A stretch of 64,000 nt of DNA from Sclerodactyla briareus (lineage: Eukaryota > Echinodermata > Holothuroidea > Dendrochirotida > Sclerodactylidae): contig JAODTK010000610.1 in NCBI GenBank assembly GCA_026419785.1, positions 62,001-126,000 of the forward strand, given 5' to 3'. The notes under the pieces are model-generated. The model did no database searches. It was not told the DNA's origin and was given only the letters and a program-made list of their open reading frames with translations. Position numbers and translations under genes: made by a program. Positions 1 to 13,440 of the stretch are shown here, in pieces (position 1 is the first letter of the stretch; each line of letters begins with the position of its first letter).

Positions 1-2400
1 AAGCAATAAACCTCACACAGGATCGTACTGAGGTTATCGGTGTCAATTTACCTACCCTCTTTGATTTTACTGCGACGGCAGCTGTGATTGTCAACCATGA
101 AGCCTACATAACTGGGTGGATTTCACACCGCTTGTCGGCATGCTCGTTGGCGCTTCTCAAGGACTATGGGCAGGAGTAACTTCTCATGTAGCAGATAAGA
201 TATTGCGAGTGTGCCACCCCCCCATTCCTATTTGTTAAACCGTGAATCCTGGTCTTCAATTGGATGATCATATTGAGGTAGTCGTCGATTATGATGTTTT
301 TTGGACTTTTTTGCTGTCATCAGGCATGATTCCACATTAGGCACAGCAAGATTAAGATCAGTTTGTAGACCATGACATAGCGTGGATCCCGTCTGCGTAT
401 GAACTTTTTCAGCTTGAAGTATTGGCGATCCTTACCGTGAGTTCGGGATGACTGCTTGAACATGCTGCCGCCTGCTGCTATTGTGAAAGGCGCATTGAGC
501 CCATTCACAGGGTCTTCAAGCAGATGACGCATTGTGATAATTGTTCCCCATTCTTCACAATTAATGAAAAACCGAGTATGAGTAGGCCGCGGAGTACGTA
601 CGTTCTTTGACATGACCACTCTTCAGCTTCACACCTGTTGGAGAACTTGGGGGGGGGGGGAATATAGTAACTGAAAAGTCACCATGCCTCGGCCCAGCTG
701 ATTCTACTGCACAGCAAAAGCGGACCATGTGGATTAAAACATTGGCGTGCCAGAGGGCCTTTCAGTTTTGAGCCTTGCCCTCCACCCCACTCTCCCTCCC
801 TCATGGAATGCCAATCAAGAAAACTACTGTATGACATATAACAATATACGCCCTGCCACTCTTCACCACCATTTAGATGTTGTTCCCCCCCCCCGCTGAA
901 AATTTCCAGCTACGCACTGCATTATTAACGTTCAGAAACGACCAAATGCATTCACATTGCGGCACACCAGTGGAGGGGAGTCGCAATAATGGTTGACTAC
1001 GAATTTTTCACACCTGCCAGTTTGGCATTGTGGGTACCAACTACATGATTGCAAGTACAGTATCTTAACACAACTCCGTATACCTGAGGCGATTTTGTTC
1101 CCAGACACCGCCTCAACAGTACCGGTGTCATGCTCGGCAAGGGGGAGCTGTGATGGGCTGGGGAACCACAAAACCTTGTGGCCCCCTCTCAGAAGCCCCA
1201 CTGAACGACTCCAATTGGGGAAAAGTACAAATAATCACTAGAAATCAGCAGATCGAAATTAACAGTCTGCCCCTCCGGGAATAGGTCCAGCAATCACCTC
1301 CTCCCCCAAGGATCTCCCCAGGTTTTTTTTTCTGCTACGCTACTGCGCTTCCACACATATATACAAGACTATACGCCAACAAGGTTCTAAACAACAGGTA
1401 CGCCAGATGGGAATGCTGACTTGCAATCGGCCTCCAGGAATCTGCCTAGACAAGGAAAAAATATACGTCAACAATTGTAAACTCACTCCAACTGAGGAAG
1501 ATTAATCCCTCCGTCATTGATGATTCGTGGCCTTGCATACCCGTCTCAAATTATCCAAATCCACATTGTATTGTCATTTTGCCAAGAAAAGAGTGACTAC
1601 GACAGCCCCTCCGTTGCATTGTATTCTGATAATTGCTCCATAGGCTGTGTCTCCCACATGTGCTAACATAATGAGACGAGCAAATCACAACACGATCCTT
1701 TAAGGCTAACAATCAACGTTACTGGAAAGTATGTTTCGGTTAATTGTATCCAGGCAGTGATGTCAAGATGCTTACTCAATAATCTTCGATATGAATGATA
1801 GGTTTGACACTGGCCTGACCAGTTCTTTGGGTCTATTAACATCGCATTATGTTTCCTGAAAACATGGGCTTAACAACTGTTTTCACTATGTGTGAAAGTA
1901 TTAATAGCGAATGATTGTGTTAACAATGTTCCGAATATAATACCCGTCTCTAGCTTGTGCAATCTTTGTTCAAACATATTAGAGCAGGGAGGTCATAGTC
2001 CTGGAAGGAACTCCGAGATGGTAAGCCTTAGCTCTTCTAGAGACAAGTGGCGAACCCTCGGCAGCATCGGCTGCGATCGGAGGTAGACGGTCAGGAGAAG
2101 TCACCGATGGCATGATGATAGCGCGAATGCCGTCAACAAGTGGGAGGCAAACAGATCAGGTCCATGGCTAGAAGACAAGACTTCTCGCGTGATTCACCTC
2201 TCAGTGCTTTCAAATACAGAGAATAGCGTTCGGGATTTCGGTTCGCAGTGATGCTTGTTCTGATAGAATGATTCTTCCCTTGAAAGATCATCTGAGAGAC
2301 CTGGTAACAAATGGTTTTTAAATTCTCCTGTCAGCCTGTGAGGGAAGACAATCACCGTCTAAATTTTAGGTGCGTCTGGAGGGGCATTATCCATCCAGAC
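1..2400. other. no gene seen
   Basis: Short open frames only, overlapping on both strands, with no recognisable domain or convincing splice-bounded exon. Two homopolymer runs occur near 648-661 (G) and 883-894 (C). Confidence 0.6.
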
Positions 2401-2404
2401 AGTG

Positions 2405-2510
2405 AGTTAGTGTACTCAGGAGTGCTGTAGCGAGTCCAGTCAGGGTGAGTCCGAGTCAAGAGCAGAGAAGTCCTAGTCAGAGCCCGGTGTCAGTCGAGCC
2501 TGAGTCCCAA
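2405..2510. repeat. degenerate GAGTC/GTCAG low-complexity block
   Basis: About 100 bases made of repeated GAGTCC, GTCAG and GAGTC words with irregular spacing. It looks like a decayed minisatellite. No coding reading of it makes sense. Confidence 0.5.
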
Positions 2511-2519
2511 TGATTACGT

Positions 2520-4590
2520 ATGTATATTTGACCACATTCGATAGTACCTGCACCGTAATGAGAAATTCGGGGGAAACATTCATCTAGTTCTAATGAGGTG
2601 AAGTGAGTACTATTTTGAGATTTTTGGAGGGCGACGAAGTTCTCAACCGACACTCAAGTAGACCAGTTATCATTCGAGGAATATACACACATATTGTTGG
2701 AACGCTTACACTGGTAGTCTTGCATAATTGATACCCACAGATGAAGCTATGTGTATGATGAATGGCAAGTCCTACGGTTCTATTCCGTTGCACTGCAGAG
2801 ATAGTCATCCTTTCCTATATTGTGCAAATTATCTTGCCAACAATTCGAGTGACAATGGTGAGAGACCACAATCAGGTTTCCACATGTCACAAAAACAAAA
2901 CCAGAGGGAATTCCACTAGAAAATTACTCGGTACCGTACCTCCGAAACTGATGAACTAGCCTGAGAACCTGCAAAAACGTAAATGACTGAATGAACTTTC
3001 CCAATGAAGAAGTTTTATTTTCCTACCAGGCCCGTAATCGGACCTTGACGATCAGAGAGGTGGGGAGGGGGGGCAAAAACAAAGTTCAGGGGAGGCGGTA
3101 AGTTTTGAGCTAACAGCCTGAGGAAGGACCTTTCAAAATAGGGTATTCCCCGAAGATCGGTTGTTGGCGGCCTATTTTTGACGTATGTGACGTCTGAAGA
3201 TTCGGTGCATTCCAGAGTTCCAGAATTTGCGTACGATACCGAGTTATATCAAAAGAAGAAGATGATGCAATGTCTTGATTTCCAAATGTCTTTTGATTGG
3301 CAAATTCTTCAATGTGATAAGTGCAAATTTATGCAGTTGGTTTTCACAATCGCTCCGCCTGTCTGAGGATGTTGTTCTGTCTAAGAGTGTAAATCGTCTT
3401 GATTTATGATTCATGAGTCTTGATTTATTCGAGAATGCGGGGAATTCCAAACTCCTTCCGTTTGTGTGTAATATCTACGAATTTTTTGAGTCCGATGACG
3501 TCACGAGGGGAAATTTCTCCTTTGGAGGTCAAGAATGGCGCATTTATACATTCTGAAATATTCTGTGCATCTAAATTCTAATCAGGAGCACCATTTCGTG
3601 GTAACAGAACTTTAACAAAGTGCAGTTTGCATTGAGCAATTATTGTTCTTAACGATGATGGTATAACGACGTTGCATAATAGAGCTTTGCCACATTTCAA
3701 TGTCTTGTTAAACTGACAGGGGGGGGAGATCTTTTTTCAAAATGCATGACATGAGAACATACACTATGTAATGAGGTAACATTTCTGATCGAAAGTTGAG
3801 GATCTTGGAGGGCATGAGATTGCAAACCTGGCTAGGGACCCTTTAAATATTGACAGGTTCAAGGTTGTTTGTTAACCATTCTGCTGCTTGAAATGAACAT
3901 TCAGTTTTCAGGTGAGAGCATCGATGTAATGACAAGTTTCGCTCGTCAAGGTGCACTACATTCCGTTGGTGACCACTTTGACGTCGTGATCTCATTTGAC
4001 CAATAGCCTTGGTGAGACCTCTGGGTCAGTTCTTCGTAAGAGCAGTCTGTCGTGGTACAAAGACCAATAAGTTCAATGCAACCTACGATTATAATTCCTC
4101 TATCACACGCTCTATTATGTCCTCTGTAGATGGGTGAAACTGAAATTGAAATGCAAACAGCTTTGAAAAACTAATAAACCTATGTTTGACATTTTGACCC
4201 TCTCGACACTGATGAGACATGTCAGAGATAGGGCTTGACGTGAAGGGAAGTTCTATTCGTCTGTGTGGGACTACTGGACCCACCTTTCCATGTACCCACT
4301 CAATTATATGTGGCTTGGTATTGGACTTGACACCATTAACATTTGCCCATATGGTTCTAACCTGGAGGGAACCAAGCTTTCGGATAATACATCTAATATC
4401 CAACAATGCATTGTGATTTGCAAGTACCGTATGAAGCGTGAAGAAAACACCCCTACCATATAGGGAAGTAGGGAATATGGGCACAACGTAGTTGATACAT
4501 GGACTGTGATATGAATGATTACTGGGGGACATACGGAGGTTTAGCACCATCTGAACGGAGTGACACTGGGAGTTGGCGCGTACCTAGGGT
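2520..4590. other. no gene supported
   Basis: Contains a 153-codon open frame on the minus strand (4089-4550), but it has no recognisable motif, no splice-bounded structure and no similarity to other features in the window. I see nothing else here. Confidence 0.5.
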
Positions 4591-4599
4591 TCCCTATAG

Positions 4600-5890
4600 T
4601 AACGAGTTAGCGTCCCCTAAATATTCGTTTTACAGATCCACCAAATTGCAGGAAATGGCAACATCCCGGGCGATGGCCGCGTTGAGCAACATCCTAAAAT
4701 TGGCAAACAACAATCACCGAAATGATTTAACACTTCACCCGAGAATGTTCTTGAAAGAAAGAGTGGTGTTTATTCTTTAAACCATGGGCCACCATTAAGT
4801 TGACGCTTAGCAATGGAATGCTGTGTCCAACAGGACCCTCCCGAATGCGGAGGAAACGACAATTATTCCCGAAGCCTAATCAGCTAATGGCATAAGCAAT
4901 ATCCGAAACTGACAATTAATTCCGAAATCATATTCCAAGAACGTTCTTGAATGAACTGATCGCACAAACAATCAGTTGACGGTAGCCGCACAAATAGTAT
5001 TTCTCGTCATACAGACTCCCCAGGTTGCAGGGAGCGCCACTTCCCGGGGGTATGCAAGACAACATCCCCTAAAAATTGAAAATAATATTTGCTCCCTTGA
5101 AGGAATGATCTATGCTCATTCATCACAAGATCAGTTGACGCGTAGTGGAAATTTGCTTGAGCATCACTGTCGTTGAAAATGTGTGCATTTCTCGGGCAAT
5201 TGATTGAAAACCATTGAGCCAGTCAGACAGAAAAAATTATGTCAAGTTTTAGAGTTATTTTCGTTTCGAAAGTTTGTCCAAATACGTATGTCGTAAGAAT
5301 TGTTCGGCCCCGCCTATGTGCACGGAATCTTCTGACCTTCGTTGTAAATAGCTCATCGATTCATAAAGAGCAGCACATCAGTGGCAAAGCTACTCTGTTG
5401 TGACTAATAAGGATCAGGAGTTGACTTCAGTCATTGGTTTTGAACAGTGTCAGTAAAATGGTAGGTGGAAAAGAAATCCATTGGTGAAGCCACATAAATC
5501 GTGTCCCAAACAAATTCTCCTTGTGACCTCCCCATATATGTTCACAAGCAATGTGGATGGACACATAGTCGTATAAGAAAAAAAAAAACATATTTATTGT
5601 TATTGTGCATGGGCTTAAACGTATAGATATGTAAAGGAAAAAGGACGTACAGACAGAAGTTTTGCATTTTGGTCTCCTCAACATGAAGTAGGCATCTTAT
5701 TAGACATATGTCAGTATGTGTTAGGCCTTGTGGTATGGCCGTACTGTAACTTCAATAAAAACAATTCAACAGTCAAAAAAAAATATTGGAGGGGGGGGGG
5801 GGGATTTATATGATATCCCCCCCACCAAAAGATTGGGGGAATGTCCCACTCCTCCCCCGCCTCCGTTGTCGCCGCCTTCATGAAAAACAT
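4600..5890. repeat. partial copy of the G-rich ~165-bp-unit repeat element
   Basis: Two degenerate ~165-bp units (around 4620-4800 and 5010-5200) share with 44.6-45.3 kb the words ATTGCAGG, ACATCC, AACGTTCTTGAA and TTGACGCG. The following stretch matches 45.65-46.13 kb: a 'tctccttgtg' block at ~5515, 'tatggccgtactgta' at ~5735, then a run of 14 G and a 'ggggg...tgtccc' block. So this is a shorter, diverged relative of the 44.5-46.4 kb element in the same orientation. The end near 5870 has a GGCGGCG word on the minus strand, like the TIR of the other copy. I do not see a clear left end. Confidence 0.55.
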
Positions 5891-5909
5891 TCACTATCTG
5901 ACCCGTGAC

Positions 5910-6089
5910 CTGGGCAATCATATGTGAAGGTTGTGAATGCGACAGAATACAGCTGCCTGAACAGAATCACTGTCCGGCCTTCATTGACTCCAAATGTCAG
6001 TAGGCCTCCACCAAAACAATACACGGGGTCGTCCTCCTTGGGAATGCTGACATGTTCAGATAATATATACACCGTATCTGCCGAACTGA
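5910..6089 (-). CDS. possible phase 1-1 exon, unassigned
   Basis: On the minus strand a pyrimidine-rich tract ending CTCCAG leads into 180 open bases that end at CAG/GTCACG. Read in phase 1 the stretch is open throughout and includes the segment DDPVYCFGGGLLTFGV. Phase 1-1 and a length divisible by three match the sushi, Ig and EGF exons further upstream on the same strand, so it could be a later exon of the same gene. I do not recognise the domain and the donor is poor. A chance open frame is a real alternative. Confidence 0.25.
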
Positions 6090-7075
6090 CTGGAGTAAAC
6101 AGAGATAAGTAGCCCTCCAAGATATGAGTTTCAAGTAGAATTTCCAACTGTCATTACAAAGCTAATAAAACTAGGAGCATCTTCATGTAAGCCCCGCACC
6201 ACCAAAGTGTCATTGTATCACGAAATTCGATACAGGCTAATTACTCCGTTTCAAAATACTTGAGTTCACAACCCTTTTGCCAATTCGTCAGTTTGTGTCT
6301 GGCTTCCGTTAACATATCGTGAATCCGGTTTGGTAGAGATATTTGGCAACTTGTTAACAATCCGCAACAAACCCAGTAACCCCAGAAAATCCGGGTTTGG
6401 TACGGGATATTGCAGCAACTTGCAACAGTCTTGTTTGTCGGCTGTGAGCAGTCAATTGCACGTTGAATTTCTACTCCTCCAAGTTCCGTTCCGAAAAAAA
6501 GTGGTCGGGGTCGCAGGAATTCACTGATAGTCCTTTTGGATGGAACGTAAAACAGCGGTCCCGGAGCAGGTTGGGATTGGTTACACACCTGAACCGATCA
6601 CATCTAGCACTAGTCGAGAATAGGAGGCAGTTATCGCCGGTACTACTCATCCATGATCAATAACGGCCATAGTTTCCTTGATGGCCGCAATGAGCCCCTG
6701 AAACAACCGTAACCAATCAATCAAGTATGAATGTAGATCAAGTAATCAACTCATTAGTGCACGAGTTGTAAGGATCCCAGGGCATCGCGGTGGGTTAAAA
6801 ACATTCAAGCTACAAAACATTTTGTTTGAACTCTTTCAATTTAATCGGGATTGCGCCAAGAATGACGGATGGTTTCATTTCCACGCGACAATGTTAATCC
6901 CTGCTTGAAGGTATCTCAACCTGATGAGGGTTGTTTCTTCTAATATTTATGGTTGCATGGTGGGATGGCCCCTCGCATCTTGCGCATACACATGGCACAA
7001 CATCAAAGGACTTACTCTACTCCGTACGGAATTCGTACGAAGTCCCGGTTTTTTTTTTAACAAAGTGACATGAGG
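6090..7075. other. no gene seen
   Basis: A 115-codon minus-strand open frame (6241-6588) overlaps a plus-strand one. Neither shows a motif or bounding splice sites. No clear repeat structure apart from a few internal GCAACTTG words. Confidence 0.5.
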
Positions 7076-7079
7076 AAGG

Positions 7080-8690
7080 GCGAACCCATAATTTTGGCCC
7101 CCCTAAACAACCAGAAAGCCCAAAGGCTTAGTGATTCCTTGACTGTTTTCTGTCAACCTATATCCTCCAGACCAACGGATCAAATGGGAGATTGTACCAG
7201 CACATTATGGCAACATAACGTCTGCCAAATTTCCCTACCTTTCCCAACCAACTAATAGGTTCCTGTACCCTTTGGTAACCGAGCTACACACTAAATTTTC
7301 ATTCAAGGTTTCAGACTTTGAACTACTGGTAACCTCAGATGACCTCTGACCTGACCCCAAAACAATAGATTCATTCTGCATCATGTACTCTCATATGGGG
7401 AACATACAAATCAATTCTAGCCTCATCCATCAGGTGGGGTCTAGTTATTGTGTTTACAAGCCTAAAATTGCCAAAATATAAATCGACTTTTGCACAATTT
7501 CCTGTTTTTGGCCATATCACCACGACAATACCAAACACAGGGTTCGTACTCTACTCCCACTAGAAAGATACACACCTAATTCCATACGTGTCAGACCAAC
7601 CGTTGCTTCTGGACTTATCGTGTTTACAAAGGTTTTCATGCTACTTAAGACCCTCTGTGACCTCAGAGGACCTCTGAACTGACCCCCCCAAACAATAGTT
7701 TCATGTACTCATCATGGGGAACACAGCATACCAAAAGTTTACAATGGAGTTTATCCATCCGTGGGGGTCAAAGCTTATCGTGTTTACCATCAGAAATTGG
7801 CCAAAATATTGAATTTTCTGGGGGCATTCAACAAATTTTCTGTTTTTCGACCAAAATTCGCTCCCTGACCTGAATAAAAAACAATAGGGTTCCTGTACTC
7901 CCCATTAGAAAGCTATCACACGTAATTTTAAAATGATCAGACCAACCAATTCTGAACTTATCGTGTTTTACAAGGTTCTCAGACTTTGACCTCTGGTGAC
8001 CCCTAGATTTACGCACCCTCTGACACTGCCCCAAAAGAATAGGGTTCATGTACTCATCATGGGGTATGCCCACATACCAAGTGATGAGCTTCATCCATCC
8101 GGGTTGAGTCGAGCTAAATCGTGTTGTACAAGCCAAAATTGGGCCAAAATATAGAATTTTCCCAAATTTTTTTTTTCTATTTGCGCCCTATTCCTCAGTC
8201 AACACCCCGCCCCTGAACCAAAAAAAACCATAGGGTTCCTGTACCCCCATAAGAAATCTACTCCTATTTTCAACTTGATCAGCCCAACATTTATGGACTT
8301 ATCATGTATACAAAAAGTTTTTCAGACTTTGAACCTCTATCGTTGACCTCAGATGACCTCTGACCTGACCCCAAAACAATCGGGTTTCATGTACTCATCA
8401 TGGGACAACATACCAGTATGAGCTTCAGTCCATCTAGGTTGTTTGAAGTTATCGTGTTTTACAAGCCAAAATTTGGCTAAAATATCGATTTTCACAGATT
8501 CTCCTATTTTCGACCAAATTCCCTCCCGACCTGGAACTAGAAACAATATGGTTTTTCCTGGTACTCCTCATAAGACAGCTGTAACACCGAATTTCAACTC
8601 AATCGGATCCAACCATTCTGGAACTTAATTGTGTTACAATGTTTTCAGATTTTGACCTCTGTGACCTCAGATGACCCCAGAATATTCCTT
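7080..8690 (+). repeat. array of ~330-bp TGACCT-rich repeat
   Basis: Four to five diverged units with period about 315-345 bp. Phase-marker blocks of TGACCT-type words lie near 7328, 7660, 8000, 8345 and 8660. Each unit carries 'caatagggttcatgtact', 'gagcttcatccatc', 'tatcgtgtttacaag' and 'caatagggttcctgtact' in the same order. The array starts with a leader containing 'ccaaaggcttagtgattc' (~7115), also found at the left edges of the 48.9 kb and 11.7 kb arrays. Open frames across it are by-products of the repeat. Confidence 0.85.
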
Positions 8691-8799
8691 GCGCGAAATA
8701 AGAGCCCAACTTCCTAGCAGCATTAGTAGCGAATAGACTTGATATGAGAGTTCTAGGACGGTTTTTTGCTATTCATACGCAAGGATATTAAGATAAGTA

Positions 8800-10590
8800 G
8801 ACTTAGGGAGGATCTGGTCAAGCCAAAAAAATGGAAAATAATAGCTGGTAGCATTCAAAACACGCCGAACCCAGAATCAGCAGTTCTGAGTTTTAGATTG
8901 GTTGAAGGTGAACCAGATTAGCAGTGCCCCCGCCTTTCAAAAATAGATGAAGATCATTGTCAGCTGATTGGCAACTAGGGAACGTTATAAACAAAAATCG
9001 TTCCGCTTCTTGGGGACGAGGAAAGCACAGCGAGTGGTGAAGAGCAAATCAATCACAAGCACATGGGAATAACCAAGGAGGTAGAGCTCCAAAGCACGAT
9101 AAAAATGAGAAAGAGTGTAGGAGAGAAAACACAACCTTGAGAACCCATCATTGATCAGGAAGGTCTCGGAGAGAGCACCATCAACCCGACAGAGATAGAG
9201 CGAACGGTAGAAACTGGCAGTCCAAGAACGTTAGAAGGGGGTTAACAAATGTCAAGTAGTTTGGCAAGGAGTCCGGCGTGCCAAACACGGTCAAAGGCCT
9301 TAGAGATAGCAAAGGCAATAGCCCTACTTTCACACTCACGCAAAATTCAATGGCTTGGGCCCACTGTTGTTGACAAAAGATAGTAGTTCCCCAGTAATCG
9401 GCCTTCCGGAAACCATATGGTGGGTCACTGATGAGAGAGTGAAACTCACGAAAGTCAAAAACATGCTTGTTACTAGAGTTTTCATAACTTTGGAGAGAAC
9501 GGAGGTGATGGCAATAATCGACCTGTAAATTGGCGGGGTTTGGATTTGTCACCCTTCTTAGGGACTGGGGCAGACATGAGGCATGTTTCCACACAGAGGG
9601 TAGCAAGCATCCCATAGACTAACAAAGCGGTAAAGCCTTGCTAAGGATAGTCGCAAGTTCGGGGCACACTTCAGGAGGACTATAGGAGGAATGCCATCAT
9701 CGCCAGATGACTAGAAATGCTTTATTCATTTCCAAACTATTGAGTGTTTGGCGGAACCAATGCGAGTGATGAAAACAACATCCAGATCGTTTCAACTGAA
9801 ACTAGCAAAAGATGAGGAGGATGAGCATCTGTGTTTATAGTGGAATTAGGAGAGACATAGCTCGGCAAACGTATGCTTTAGAGGTGACATCACTGGCCAA
9901 AGAGCCCTCAGGTTTAACCAGCGGAGGGATTTGGCAGTACAGAAATTCTGGGACCCATATTTGGGCCATCGCACGAAACAAAATGAACGACTACCAGAAG
10001 GGCAGGATGACAGTTTATTAGCCATACCGTGAAATGAAAGAGTTTTTTTGCCTTCGTCGTCGTGGAGTTGGCCTTCAACAGTAATTCGCTGTAGTGAATG
10101 GAGGATAGTAATGTAGGTCGCAATGGGCCGGTTGGACTAAGGAGCGATTCTCTAATTGAAATTTGACCCTCTTCGGTGATGATCGTTTTCATAAAGAAAA
10201 TAATCCGTCCACCCAATTCATTCAGCTAATGGTTAAAGTTGAAATCCCCATGTATAGACTGTGTTCACTTCGGAACCACTTTAAAACAAGGATAACTACC
10301 GATATAATGAACTTCCATATACAAGTAATAATGCCATGTATTCTGTAACCTGCGCGCCTTCACCTTCCATGACAGTACCGAGGATGGACAGTTCAATAGC
10401 CTACCCCACATTTTATAGAGATTGGTAAATGTAGTGTTTGCCTCGATGTCCGCTAGAGGTCCTAATACGAGCTACCAACATGGGGCCACAACCGCATAAG
10501 TCTGCCAGTCAACGCTCAATTTTACTTAATTGTTGTTTGAGTAAATGTCGGAAGAAGCACCCTGTACACTGGCATATATAATGAGTGTCA
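8800..10590 (-). mobile_element. LINE (jockey/CR1-type) remnant, endonuclease end plus reverse transcriptase
   Basis: Read from high to low coordinates, pieces of a non-LTR retrotransposon ORF2 follow in order. An endonuclease-like HGDFNFNH lies near 10.22-10.24 kb, then a linker, 'DDGIPPIVLLKCAPELATIL' near 9.69-9.64 kb, and 'SNPANYRS'-like residues near 9.53 kb. 'ISKAFDRVWHAGLLAKLL' (with the first palm Asp) is near 9.31-9.26 kb, 'VDGALSETFLIND' plus 'SPTLF' near 9.18-9.11 kb, and a thumb segment with 'NDLHLF..GGTANLVHL' near 8.95 kb. Several frame changes and stops break it. The gap between the endonuclease motif and the RT fingers is shorter than usual, so internal sequence may be missing. 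The family is known to move by target-primed reverse transcription. Confidence 0.8.
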
Positions 10591-10599
10591 ATTGTACTT

Positions 10600-11670
10600 A
10601 TGTAATTGTGTTTGGCGATTCACCGACACGCACAGCCATCTAATCGGGTTGCCTCGCCGTACCTCTCCAGTTAGAGGCATCCACCTCATAATCTTCTTCC
10701 TAGCTGCACCCCCCCTGCCCACCCCCCCACACTCCCTCTCACTTACCAATGGTAACACATGGGTGGAAAATTCCCTAGCCACATCCACCCTAGGCTTCCC
10801 ATCGCTTATTCTCCTCCGAGCAATCGCGTAGCCTGGTCCCTGACCCACCCCTCTAACTACCCGGAGGTATCCGTGCGCCAACCACGAGCTACTGGTGTTC
10901 CATCATGCGACCTCCACCCTCCGACCTCTTACACGGCAGCTCATGATATTAGAGTGACCTGGAGGCACTCCATATGCCTTGGAAGCATAGGTTGACGGAT
11001 CGAGAATCAGGCACTAACCCATTCCGTCTCCTCGAAACCCCTGCTTTGGGACTGACTGTTCTTTCAGTGGTGACCAAGAAGGCGGTGACGTGGGGTAGTC
11101 ACAAGGAATCTAGTCCTCTTCGCCTTCCTAGCTTCGCGTGCAGCTTTCAACCTCTCTCACTAAAACAGCCTCGCAACAAACAGGAGCCACCACTGAAAGC
11201 CGAGCCTGCCGAGAGAGACCAAAATTAGTAATCATGCCACTCATGAGGACAGTTGCATAAATTGGTCAAGCATTCCTCGCCTGAATTCTTGTGCGGCTCC
11301 ATGTCTGTCTTTGTATACGATCAAGTTTCCTAGCAGCACCCTCACTTGTGAGGCATCCCTGGGAGTGCCCTCATCAGCATGCTATTTTGGTGACGTCATT
11401 CTAACTGTCATGTCGTTATATTCAATTTAAGTCAACAGTCATTCTCCATCATACCGGATAAGACGTCACGCTCACACTTTGCCTATTAATTCCTCGCATG
11501 ATACTGTTCGCCTCGGGTGAATCACCCACCCTGATATGTTGCCAGGCAACCATCACTCAACGAAATACTCGTGATGTGTATGAATGAGAATGAATTCTCA
11601 CTACTTACACCTGCCTCATATGCTTTTTGATAAATTTGAGAACATTTTGTCTCCATTGTTTTTCCGCAGT
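10600..11670. other. C-rich stretch, possibly 5' part of the neighbouring LINE
   Basis: About 600 bases (10.62-11.23 kb) are richer in C than their surroundings and hold overlapping open frames on both strands (97 codons minus, 84 and 79 plus). The block lies directly upstream of the minus-strand LINE, so an untranslated region or ORF1 remnant is possible. I see no zinc knuckle or other ORF1 motif and make no firm call. Confidence 0.3.
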
Positions 11671-11679
11671 CGCATAGGG

Positions 11680-12720
11680 TTAAACAGGTTTAGTGGTTCC
11701 TTGATCCAATTCCTGATAAACTTGGTCCAGGTATGAGGATAAATGAAGAAACTTACCACCATTATGGGCAACATATATAACAAATTATACATGAATCTGC
11801 ATTTTTCCAATTTCACCATTTTGTACCCCCAAAAATTCACCTCTCTGACCACTGCTGACCTCGGCTGACATCAGACTTTGCCCAAACCGTGGGGCCCCGA
11901 GTACTCATTATGGGGACCCCCATACCAGTATGAGCTTCACCCATCTAGGTAGGGTGGGGAGGGGGGGGGGGGTTTTCCGTGTTTACAAGCTAATTGCTAA
12001 CACACCAAACAATAAAATTTCGTAAAAACATTCTCGATGAAATAAGCTGTATGCCAATTTTAACTGGGTACACAACCCAAGGATTCTGGATTTTCAGACT
12101 TTGCCTCATATGACTTTGTCCTGACCCCCAAACAATAGGGACATGAACTCATCAATGGAGCATAATACCGATAGGCCTACTATGAACTTCGGTGCCATCC
12201 TTCTAATCAATGGACTTGGAACATTCCCCATTTTCACCGGAAATACATTCTCACCTACACTGACTACAACAGAATTTTCCAGTATCTCTCCATAGGAAAG
12301 CCACAAATGAAATTCCAACTTGATCTGACTGACCAGGCAATCAGGGACTTAACCCCAGTTCACACTCCGTTTCTAGATGTTGACGCGCTGGTGACCTAGC
12401 TATCTTCCCTAAACAATAGAACTCATCACGTGGAACACAGTACCATAATGGGCTTCTCGATCAGGCGGGTTGATTATTGTGTTTTTCAGGCTAAAAGATG
12501 GCCAATATAACAAATGGGTTTTGACACATTTTCTATTTTGAAACGAAAGGTCTTACCGATTCACAATACTAACTCATAAGTATTTTTATCTGTACTTACT
12601 CCCGCAAACTTGATCAAACTAAACATTCAGGACTCATATCTGTTCAAGTATTTTTGGAACTTTGATCTCGCTGACCTCAGATGACCTTTCTTTTGACCTT
12701 GACCAACCATCGTTGGGCAA
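11680..12720 (+). repeat. array of ~330-bp TGACCT-rich repeat, second locus
   Basis: Begins with the leader words 'tttagtggttccttga' at ~11690, shared with the 7.1 kb and 48.9 kb arrays. Three diverged units follow, with TGACCT-type blocks near 11850, 12110, 12385 and 12665. The unit words 'gtactcattatgggg' and 'gagcttcacccatc' are present. A run of 13 G lies near 11950. Confidence 0.75.
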
Positions 12721-13440
12721 GTCCTTTGATCAACTCATGGGTTTACCTCCCCTTGCTCACCATTATCCAAACCGTTGGATCTTTGTTGGGACTTTGCCAA
12801 TGTTGGGTATCTTGGTCTATCCTGTTTCATATAGGTTTAGGCCTCCTTGGAAACTGGTCGCACATTCAGAGATATTTTCCTAATAATGAGGTAATTATAT
12901 TTTACCTAATAGATTTTATCGATGTGATCCGAATGAAACTTGAGGGATGTTTTCTTGCCAACCGCTATCGTTCGCCTACTACATAGGCTGTACATATTCC
13001 GTGTTGATTCCTGTGTAGGTACTAGCCTAATATAGTTAGGTCTCTAAGGGCTCGAAGGAGAAGGTGATGCTGACGGGAAAACATTCCTTCACTTCCAATC
13101 GTATACATATTAATCAGTCAAAACCCATAGCCAAAAAATAATACTTCCTGAACCGAGATATGGCCTGTTAATGTGACAGACCCGGGAAGCACTCATTTAG
13201 TGTATTTACAGTCTGTGAACCACGGTTTTGGTTTATACATCGGTCGTGGCGCATCCGATCGTGTCAAGTCACGTTGCGCGCATGTTATACCCATCTGTTG
13301 GTTGAAACTAGCTCACGTCGCCGGATGTATGCCCAAAACGTTACGGACACGCTGATGTTCTTGGCACAAGGCATAGTAGGACGGAGCAAAACGCTCGCCC
13401 AACTAGATTTTCATCGTTTTGATATAGATGGTCAGTATAT
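12720..13440. other. no gene seen
   Basis: Between two patches of the 330-bp repeat. No motif-bearing open frame and no splice-bounded exon recognised. Confidence 0.5.

Noticed and set aside
4089-4550. 153-codon minus-strand open frame
   Set aside because: No recognisable domain and no splice-bounded exon inside it. The plus strand is open over the same stretch.
12681-12986. Plus-strand GLLGNW reading, reminiscent of the VWD 'GLLG' motif
   Set aside because: It lies at the edge of the 330-bp array, on the opposite strand to the VWD exons, and without the surrounding VWD residues.
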